Below are positions 56,415 through 64,000 of a stretch of DNA of 64,000 bases, in pieces (positions within the stretch are counted from its first letter, which is position 1; the number at the start of each line of letters is the position of its first letter). The stretch is from the NCBI GenBank assembly GCA_003868215.1, contig QWDQ01000046.1, forward strand, positions 62,001-126,000. Direction: 5' to 3'. Made by a program: the position numbers and the translations under genes. Origin of the DNA: Pseudophaeomoniella oleicola. Its lineage: Eukaryota; Ascomycota; Eurotiomycetes; Phaeomoniellales; Phaeomoniellaceae. The notes under the pieces were generated by a model. It made no database searches. It had not been told where the DNA came from and saw only the letters and a list, made by a program, of their open reading frames with translations.

Positions 56415-58341
56415 AAAGCAATTTGGTATTGATATTCAGTGATTCGGATGTGCAATGAGATATGCCGAGGTGGTGAGATAGCATAGGGCTCTCCAGCACG
56501 ATCTGCTCGATATACCCTCCTGCCATTGTGATGATACTCTGGCCGGCATTTCTTCTCCTTCAGGCATCGAATCGTTGCAAGCTTTTCGGTGAGGTGTAAA
56601 AGTTCGCATCGACAGAAAGTCATTTCTTCTTAAACCCCAGGTTAGCGTTCGCACTGAAAAGGGACGAGCAGTACGTCTGGTGGGAAAAGCATACTAGCCT
56701 ATGCATTGCAGATTCCCATGGTCCTGCAGTTGCAATCAAGAGTTGAAAACCATCAAATATACAACACCGAGGACCACAAAAAAGATAAGAAAAGCGTCGT
56801 TGTTCCATCGACCCATACTGGCAATAGAGACGAAAGATACCAAAATACCAAATAACAATACTTTTAGAGGGCAATTAGAGATGATTCTCCCTTCTGCCTC
56901 TAATTCTCGCAAGTTCCCTCCCTAATACTATATACCAACCAACCTACCCGATCTATATCCATTATTACATCTGACCAAAAATTGCAACGGAAACCAAACC
57001 CGCGCATGGGATCTGAATCCTTCTTTACCCCAAACCCTCCCCATATTTACCCCGTCATCCACGACCAACCAAACCAACTAGCCAGCCACTTCAAAATCCT
57101 GAAATTGATCCAACGAACCACATGAGCCCGACAAGAAAAAATTTTCTCCTGGTAATTTAGTCCGATGGAATGTGTACTACGTAGTAGTATGACTCGACAG
57201 ATCCACGAGACCCCCCCTGAGACCGCATAGACCCGCCGATATGCGTTTCTAACTGGTTATGGCAAAGACGTGGTGGTCATTGGATGTGGTCACAAGGCTG
57301 ACTTGGGAGTGATTGGGGCGGCGAGGTGCGCCAGGATCAGATGTTATTGTTTTCGCTTGGTGTGACATCTTTCCCCAATGCAAGGCGAGAATTGAGGTGG
57401 ATGGATCGGGAAGGTCCCTGCGTGAGATCGGATGTATTTACGTACAAAGGGAATCTTAAACTTGAATGAGTATATCCTCAGTACTTGCCCATATGCTTAA
57501 CAAACTGTTGATGCGATGTATACAACGTCTATAGAGAGACGGTAAGTAGACTGACCTGGATACCTCAAGATCCGTTGGGCATGCTATCATAACGTTATTA
57601 CCTATGTGCAATGAACATTCGTCTGCGTCTAAATCTTGCCTAGTATCAAGAATTCAATATGCTTAGTAAGGTACCTACTCACCTATTTCCCACCCACCAA
57701 AACAACCTCCAACCCCCAACCTCCCGAAACAGACCATCCTACATGCTCGTAGATGCGATCAGATGAGATGGGTGGTAAGACGTGGCAGATGACATAACAT
57801 ATGTATGCCACATCTTGCCTGCTCAACAGCGGTAGGAGAGTGAGACATGAACACATGAGGAAAAACAGAGAGACGGTTAGGCGGTATCATGGGGTCGAGC
57901 CGAAGCGGAAGGTTGGCAAAAGGAAAGAAAAGGAGGGAGAGGGGGGGGGAGAAAGGAGATGTGTGATTTGAAGAGCTACTGATGGGGGAGTTGAATTGGT
58001 TATTCGTGTGGATGGTAAAACTACAGTTCATAAATAAGACGAGGGATTCAAGACATCAGGGGATAGATCAGCGACCGTCCGTTAAGATCGAGATGCACAT
58101 GCTCTGTTATGAAATATTAGGTGCATTTGGGATGCTACATAAGGGTACCATAGATCACATCATGACGCCTATGGTGCTAATATCGCTTGATGCTTGTGGA
58201 AATGGCACGGCATACCTAGCGCCGTTCCAAGTGAACAGTGTCGATAGCGTGTATTCTGTTAATGAGAAGAGATCCTCCTATTCATTACACTCGGCCGTTC
58301 ATCCGTATAGCATGTCCTTCGTCGACTTCGTTCCCTTGCAC
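56415..58341. other. 1.9-kb stretch without recognised genes
   Basis: Pyrimidine-rich around 56880-57130, CTACGTAG at 57177, G-rich run near 57940-57950. Frames at 56408-56623 and 56620-56874 (-) end or start without conserved features; the 154-codon plus-strand frame at 57982-58446 runs antisense over the inhibitor gene and is rejected. Confidence 0.5.
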
Positions 58342-58759
58342 TCATTGAGTCTTCACTTCGGCGTCCTTCTCAACGTTGATGTGCTCGTTAGACTCAAGAA
58401 CACCGACATGGTCATCGGGGTATTCGACACTAGTCGTGAGCGTTAGCAACACTGAATTGGCATTGCAGAGAGGGAGAAGGGAAGACTTACGTGAAGCCCT
58501 TGATCAATGTGTATGTATGCTTGATTGCCCCGCCCTTCTCCGTGGCTGATTGTTTCGCCCTGTCAAATCGATTTCGTCAGTAAAGTCCTCTTCGAGCTCC
58601 GTAGCCCTGAGAGTTCATTAGACGACATACTTCTCGATCTCGTCGGCAGAGGCGCCAGATTTGAGAGTGACCTGCACGAGAGCTCAGATCAGCATGAGCA
58701 CGCAAGCGCAGGCGTCAGCCATCTGCGGGGAAACAACATACATTGTAAAGCGTCGGCAT
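58342..58759 (-). CDS. PBI2: proteinase B inhibitor (I9/propeptide-like), four tiny exons
   Basis: Exons in transcript order: 58759..58742, 58671..58631, 58559..58491 and 58429..58342; 71 aa. The spliced protein opens MPTLYNVTLKSGASADE, continues with AKQSATEKGGAIKHTYTL then IKGFTVEYPDDHVGVL, and ends HINVEKDAEVKTQ. It matches the Pbi2/IB2 cytosolic inhibitor of vacuolar proteinase B (inhibitor I9 fold), including the conserved IKGF and HVNVEKD-type ends. In yeast Pbi2 with thioredoxin also promotes vacuole fusion. Exons of 18, 41, 69 and 88 nt make it invisible to open-frame searches; three introns (70, 71 and 61 nt) have GTATGT, GTATGT and GTAAGT donors and CAG, CAG and TAG acceptors, all phases agreeing. 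Confidence 0.93.
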
Positions 58760-59441
58760 GTTGGCGGTTTTCTTCAGAGATGACCGTAAAATTGTGAAGT
58801 TTGTCGAGTACTGCTTCAAGGTAGACTTGAGAATATTGACTGCCTCTTCTGTGATGAGATGAGATTTGTACAATTGCAAGAAAGGGAGTGACTTGGTTCC
58901 TTGGAAGACGTACTACGTAGTATTATAAACATAACTAAAATAGCCCACTTTCCGTATGAGGCACGATAAGGCTTACGCCGCCCCGCTGACGCCATCATCT
59001 TTTTATCTTGCGTTACTACGGTACATGCCACTGCCACTTTTTCTTTTTGTTAGATTCCATATATACAGAATTGTACGTCCAATAAGCATCTATTTCAGAT
59101 CACCCTTCTCGGAGAATACGAATCCAGTTATGCGGCATTAGGAGTTCCAGGCCTTTTGCTTACTCCGGAGCTTGGCTTACAGTCCATGACCTTACTCGTT
59201 ATATCGTCGACCTCGTCTCGCCCTTGGACCTTTCTGGCCTAGGGATGACAGATGATGTGGCACGGTTCTTTTGGAGAATGAAACTGCCTCACGGAATCCT
59301 AGAGTTCCCGCAACCCGTTTGTCTTGCTTGTCGAGATCTATGTATGAAAGGCGTAACGTCCATAACAGGTAGAATCAAAACAATGATGGCTAAGATGACG
59401 CGACGACCTGAGACCTTGACCCCTATCGTTTTCATGACCGC
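58760..59441. other. intergenic
   Basis: Inhibitor-gene leader/promoter with CTACGTAG at 58913, then the 3' flank of the hydrolase. No gene supported. Confidence 0.6.
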
Positions 59442-60452
59442 TTATCTCGTCCCCCTGAGCTGACGTGCGGAGTCCAATGTCCTCTCTAACGCCCATTTCA
59501 CCTCCTCGACAATCACATCTGGCCGAGTACCGTGCAAGTTATGCGTCTCATTCTCAAATACCACGTACCTCACCTTCTCGGAGTTCGCAGACAAATCCAT
59601 TTGTTCTGCCTTCAGCTTGTCATCTCTCTCGTTCATGCCAATCAAAGCCTTTCTCACACTATCTCGCAGTTCTTCCGTTCCGTTCTCTTTCTCTATCCCA
59701 GCCTCAAGTATCTTCCTAAGATCTTGCGGGATACCGGCGCGGATAATGCTGAGAGGTTTAGCGCCCAAAGGATGTGTCTCAAGTTGTCGTTTGGAGGCAA
59801 GCTTGTCAGAATTACTGGCGAAGCAGGCAGCTTCGCGAGCTCCTGTTGCCCCAGTCTTTTCAGAAGATGCATAGTCCATGAAGTCTTGGAATTCGGATGC
59901 TGTCATCTGAGCTGATTCAGATGTGATGCCCACTACTGAGAGGTAATTGAGGCCTTCGAGCAATGCGCCGATTTCACTCTCGGGAAACCCGAGTTCTTTG
60001 TCGGAATTCTCACTTGTCGTGTCAACCATGACCATGCCTGCGATAAGTTCGGGATTGATGTGAAGGAACTCCCGAGCAATAATGCCGCCATAAGAGTGAG
60101 CAACAAGTAGATATGGCCCTTCCATTGAGGTTTCTTTGAGGAGTCTAAGCAGCTCTTCGGCCGCCAAGGATGCTGTTTCATCGTCAACTGTGGGGGCTCT
60201 GATATCGCTCTTACCAAGACCAGATCTATCATATATCATTATACGTGCAAACGAACTAATCAGCCGCTGGACAACAACCCATTCTGCAGATGTCGAGCCC
60301 AATCCAGGTATGACAATGACTAGAGGCTGCAGAGCATGGTTGCTACCGCTCAGTCGCTGGAGTCGCTCCGGTCCGGCCACACTGACATAGAGCGAGTGTG
60401 TTCCAATGGAAACCAAATCAGCTTGTTGGCCATGATTCCAAGCGACCGACAT
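59442..60452 (-). CDS. alpha/beta hydrolase
   Basis: Single exon, 336 aa. Fold landmarks: VIVIPGLGSTSAEW (oxyanion region), MIYDRSGLGKSD, nucleophile elbow AHSYGG (Ser about 120), MVMVDTTSEN and the C-terminal catalytic His in ETHNLHGTRPD. A cap-like helical insert lies between about 150 and 230. No signal peptide, so probably cytosolic. Substrate unknown; fungal relatives include esterases and lactonases. The PGLGST elbow and DRSGLGKSD resemble the haloperoxidase/proline-iminopeptidase-like groups. Confidence 0.88.
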   Translation of the reverse strand: MSVAWNHGQQADLVSIGTHSLYVSVAGPERLQRLSGSNHALQPLVIVIPGLGSTSAEWVVVQRLISSFARIMIYDRSGLGKSDIRAPTVDDETASLAAEELLRLLKETSMEGPYLLVAHSYGGIIAREFLHINPELIAGMVMVDTTSENSDKELGFPESEIGALLEGLNYLSVVGITSESAQMTASEFQDFMDYASSEKTGATGAREAACFASNSDKLASKRQLETHPLGAKPLSIIRAGIPQDLRKILEAGIEKENGTEELRDSVRKALIGMNERDDKLKAEQMDLSANSEKVRYVVFENETHNLHGTRPDVIVEEVKWALERTLDSARQLRGTR

Positions 60453-61052
60453 GATCGAACCGCAGAGGTGTATTCAGGTATGGCAAAGCTGCTCTCTGTA
60501 TCAGACTTGATGAGGGAATTGCTTACCTGGAGCTGGATCAAGTTTTTCTTCCCGTTCGAAGATTGGTAGGAGGGGGCTGACGGATTCAATGTATAGTCCT
60601 TGTCAGATTCTAGCCTCTTCGGGCAGGTACTTGATGAAGAGACAAGTATGGTGGTCTGCACTAAATATGTCCAAACGCTAAGATCAAAGGGGTTTGTCCT
60701 TTTGTGGCGTACGGTGTTGAGAGACCAAGTCGTAGATTTCCAAAGAGTATGACATCAACTGCGCGACTAATAACTTCACCTGATCATGGTAACATTGGCT
60801 TTTCCTAAACGAGAGCAACATTGTTATTCATCTATAGCCGGTGATAAGATCTTCTGAAGCCGACATCAAGGCTTGGATAGAAGTATCTACATAGCAGGAT
60901 ACGTGAGAAGGGGGACATGATCTGGCAAGATCTCGGAACTGTTTCCGTCTTGAAGCGGAACGCGTTTCGTCGCGTCTACCGGATGATACAGAATACATAA
61001 CCTGGACGTTGATATTGGTGTGATCTTTAGATAATGAAGCTGTCACCCTGTC
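60453..61052. other. divergent promoter between hydrolase and gamma-tubulin complex gene
   Basis: 0.6 kb; no coding seen. Confidence 0.6.
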
Positions 61053-63932
61053 ATGGATCTCTCCATAGCAGGAGGCCACCCGTTCATTCTAAATGATCTT
61101 CACGAGTTCGAGAAAGAACCCCTAGATGGGAAACACAAAGATGCGACATGGGCTGCGTTCCGTATAGGATCTATTTTTGGTTAGCAAGCTTTCAGCACTT
61201 CCATTCGACACGTACTGACCAGTGCTGATATAGAAAAAGAGCATGAACTCCTTATCCCGAATGATTGTGTTCTTCCAGATCTCACGCCGACCCATTTCCA
61301 TATACCTAACGAATCCGCTACCCTTCCCAGTCTAGAAGGAAGTCAAACTTCTACAGCACCGTCCGTCACTGACAGCGCGCCGCCAAAGGAAAATGACCGG
61401 GAGAGGCATCCTGACACCGTGGGTCTTTGGGAGTTGCCAGATGTTGTTTCTGGCCACAAGCCCAATGAACTTCTTAGCTGGGACCAGTTCACGAATGAGG
61501 CGCACGAGGAGCCTCGATCCGCCTACTTGAGTGAGGCAGGCGATCGCGGATACGACCTAGCACTAAGGCTCCTACACCAACATGCAAAGCAGCAAGGTTG
61601 GGATAAGGAGTTGCCGCATTATGCAACGTTAACAGCGCTGTTTGAGCTTGGACTTGGAAGGGACTCTGCGGTGTTTAGATATAATGAGAAAGTCAATCGA
61701 TTCGAATCTCAGACTGAGTATCTCATTGTATCTGGATTCAGTCATACCACAGTATCCTCCGTCATCTCAGAAATCGAGACACATGGATTATTGTTGGTCG
61801 ATATTAAGAAGTCTATGCATGGAAGCTTAAGCAAGGACGACCTGCGAACCTGGATCGCATTCAAGAGTGCCGTCCATGCCTGTCTACAGGTGCTCGAGCG
61901 ACGCATTGGGATCCGCAGAGCAAATACCGGTAATTTTCTGGAATTATGCCAATTGTTCCAGATGTCAACGCCTTTGCTCACGCAGCTCCGGAGTCTCATC
62001 GATGTTGTCAGCAATCAACCGTCCGACGGATCTTTGGTGTCTCAGGCAATCCAATATGTGGAAGGAAATACCAGTCTAGATGCCCAGTCTGAACATATTC
62101 TGAACGAGATCGTGCGCCGAACAGCTGCACCCTGGTTCTCTGATCTTCTGCAAAGGTGTGGCATTGGCTCAGTTCACAGCGCCCAGGGCTCATCTGGAAA
62201 TGAGGTCGAGGGTAGCGCCAATGGAGAGGACGACGATACCATGAGGATATCAATCACTAAACCGCTGTCGACCGAGTGTAGCTCGATCTTTGCTGAGTGT
62301 ATAAGCGGGCTCCAGATGCTACGCGATTCTGCGCCTAACGATCGGGTCTTTTCGTTCAAAATTCTCGATTCTCCCCTAGAATGGGAAACCACTTTCGCAG
62401 GCCTTGAAAGAGTCCAAGGAAAAGCTTTCATTCTACAACAGCAATTACAAAGTTCCATCAATGTCGCCAGAAACTGTAACAGCCAAGCCTCCTTCCCACC
62501 CACAGTACTAGACCATCTGGCCAGTGCTGGAATCACCAGTGGCTTAGAGGATCTCTTGTCTTCTGAACCTGCCGAGGGCCGCGTTTCCTTGCTTGCTGAT
62601 CCAGCTGAGAGCGGAATGGCTATGATAATGGATGCCAGTGAGACGAGTTACACTCTCACACCATCATTGAGCTCCACTTTAGATTCATCACTCTGGCCGT
62701 TGATTACTGCGCAGAATAGCCTTGTGCAGCATTCTTGCTTAGAACTACTTTTCCAGACAAACAAACTCCGGGCTCAGTTGATGATACAACATCAATACCA
62801 GTTGTTTGACAACGGTGATTTCACGACAAGACTTGCTTCAGCATTATTCGACCCGAATCTCTCAAGTCATGACCGAAAATCTGCCAGGTCTCGAATTACC
62901 TATAGCACCGGTCTACGACTCGAGACGAGAAGTACTTGGCCTCCGGCGACATCCGAGGTACGTTTGGCTCTAATGGGGCTTCTGACAGAGTCGTTTCGGA
63001 CGAGTGCCGTGGCAAGGAATTTCGGTTCAGGTGTGGGCGGCAAAGATGTTGAAGAACTCCCTGGAGACCTCAGCTTTTCTATCCGCGATCTTACCGATAA
63101 GGAACTTGACCTGTGCCGTGATCCGTATAACATCGAAGCCCTCGATTTTTTACGCATCAGCTACCGCCCGAATACCGTCATCCGGTCCGTCATCACTGAT
63201 CGGTCATTGCGGAGATACGATCGTGTATTTCGGTATCTGCTGAGGCTACTCAGAGTGCAACAAGTCACACAGAGCATGATCCGGGCATCCTCAAGTCGTA
63301 AGATGACAGAGCGGTTTGTAACAGACGCTCAAAACATGAAACTTCGCATCGAGATGCATCGTTTCATCACTGGCCTCCGTGACTATACGATGAGCATGGC
63401 CATCGGCCAACCCTGGCACCGCTTCGAAAGATATCTCGAAGAAGTCGAAAATTCCCTGCATCCACACGACGGATCTTTGGATCAGTCATCATCATTCCAC
63501 AGCGTACCCGCCGTCCGCTCCGCCCACGACCAAACCCTATCCTCCATCCTCGACTCTCTCTACCTCAGCCAGAAATACCACCAAGTCAAAGACCTCTTCG
63601 ACCAAATCTTCCGGCTCATCCTTCGTTTCTCTGCCGCACTGCGCCATCCACCAGACAACGAGAACGACAACAAACCATCAACCGACGAGCACCACGACGA
63701 CGACCACTACCAATTTTACCACGACTTCCATTCGATGGCCTCGAAGATCTGTTCATTTTTGAAGAGACAGGCATCAGACGCGTCGATGAGAACACCCTCG
63801 TTGCCATCGTCATTTCCTTCACGAGGAGGAGGAAGTTATCATTATAAGTATGCATCTTCATTCGCGGTTGACGACGGGCTGTTGGCGGAACAATTACTTT
63901 TACGATTAGATTACAATGGTCATTTTACATAG
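61053..63932 (+). CDS. gamma-tubulin complex component (Spc97/Spc98 superfamily, GCP5/GCP6-like)
   Basis: Two exons: 61053..61179 (MDLSIAGGHPFILNDLHEFE) and 61234..63932, 941 aa; the 54-nt intron joins RIGSIF-E-KEHELLIPND. GRIP1 region: ILQQ...YLIVSGFSHTTVSSVISEIETHGLLL preceded by ALFELGLGRDSAVF. GRIP2 region (C-terminal): SYRPNTVIRSVITDRSLRRYDRVFRYLLRLLRVQ, then EMHRFITGLRDYTMSM, RFERYLEEVEN and AHDQTLSSILDSLYL, with a disordered acidic insert before the last helix. Such proteins build the gamma-tubulin ring at the spindle pole body. Size and divergence suggest GCP5 or GCP6 rather than GCP2/3; the exact paralogue is not certain. Confidence 0.88.
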
Positions 63933-64000
63933 GAATCGAAACAATGATCATGATGAAGACCGCTTTCTTCCTTTCTTCTGTGTAAGGGGCAGGCAGGCAT

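Noticed and set aside
57982-58446. 154-codon plus-strand frame
   Set aside because: It lies antisense to the last exon and third intron of the proteinase-inhibitor gene, which has a full family match; its own product resembles nothing.
1-64000. CRISPR arrays, operons, ribosome binding sites
   Set aside because: The window is eukaryotic; no spaced direct repeats of that kind are present and genes have introns.

Overview
The window is nuclear DNA of a filamentous ascomycete (Pezizomycotina). Genes are compact, carry 0-4 short introns (about 48-230 nt) with GTAAGT/GTATGT-type donors and CTAAC/CTGAC-type branch sites, and show fungal signatures: a fused tryptophan synthase, an AreB-type GATA factor, a HeLo-like/NACHT STAND protein, Jen1-type and sugar-porter transporters, Spc24 and RRG7. 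I cannot assign a class from sequence alone. No bacterial, viral or retrotransposon element was recognised.

Layout, left to right. 0.5-7.3 kb: 2-oxoglutarate dioxygenase (-), MFS sugar porter (+), an intron-containing tRNA-Cys(GCA), a 5'-truncated FAD oxidoreductase (+) and a GFA/CENP-V-fold protein (-). 7.8-11.1 kb: NACHT STAND receptor whose start codon is the end of a TCA microsatellite, followed by 2.5 kb without genes. 13.6-15.2 kb: areB-like GATA factor (-). 18.1-24.8 kb: type II phosphatidylinositol 4-kinase and a Rad5/HLTF-like SNF2 ATPase. 25.9-28.6 kb: RRG7 (-) and a BTB protein with a cysteine-rich tail. 29.1-38.0 kb: Mediator MED21, kinetochore SPC24 (-), an RSC8/SWI3 remodeller subunit and CTF18. 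39.6-48.2 kb: a conserved unknown, tryptophan synthase, membrane dipeptidase and a cupredoxin-domain membrane protein (-). 49.7-54.9 kb: GNAT acetyltransferase, second BTB protein (-) and Jen1-like carboxylate transporter (-). 55.8-63.9 kb: an unrecognised MGNCASK protein (-), a four-exon proteinase-B inhibitor gene with 18-88 nt exons that no long reading frame reveals (-), an alpha/beta hydrolase (-) and a gamma-tubulin complex component (+).

The genes are mostly independent housekeeping functions, not an obvious cluster. Nuclear/chromosome maintenance is well represented (Rad5-like, MED21, SPC24, RSC8, CTF18, GCP). Gene models were spliced by hand from frame, splice-site and family agreement; exon coordinates are given in each entry.

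Most unusual signal: the 8-bp palindrome CTACGTAG occurs 11 times, always between genes and usually embedded in TACTACGTAGTA. Other points of interest are the areB dual-start architecture, the tRNA-linked truncated oxidoreductase and two cysteine-bearing BTB proteins. I see no convincing wholly new multi-gene system.
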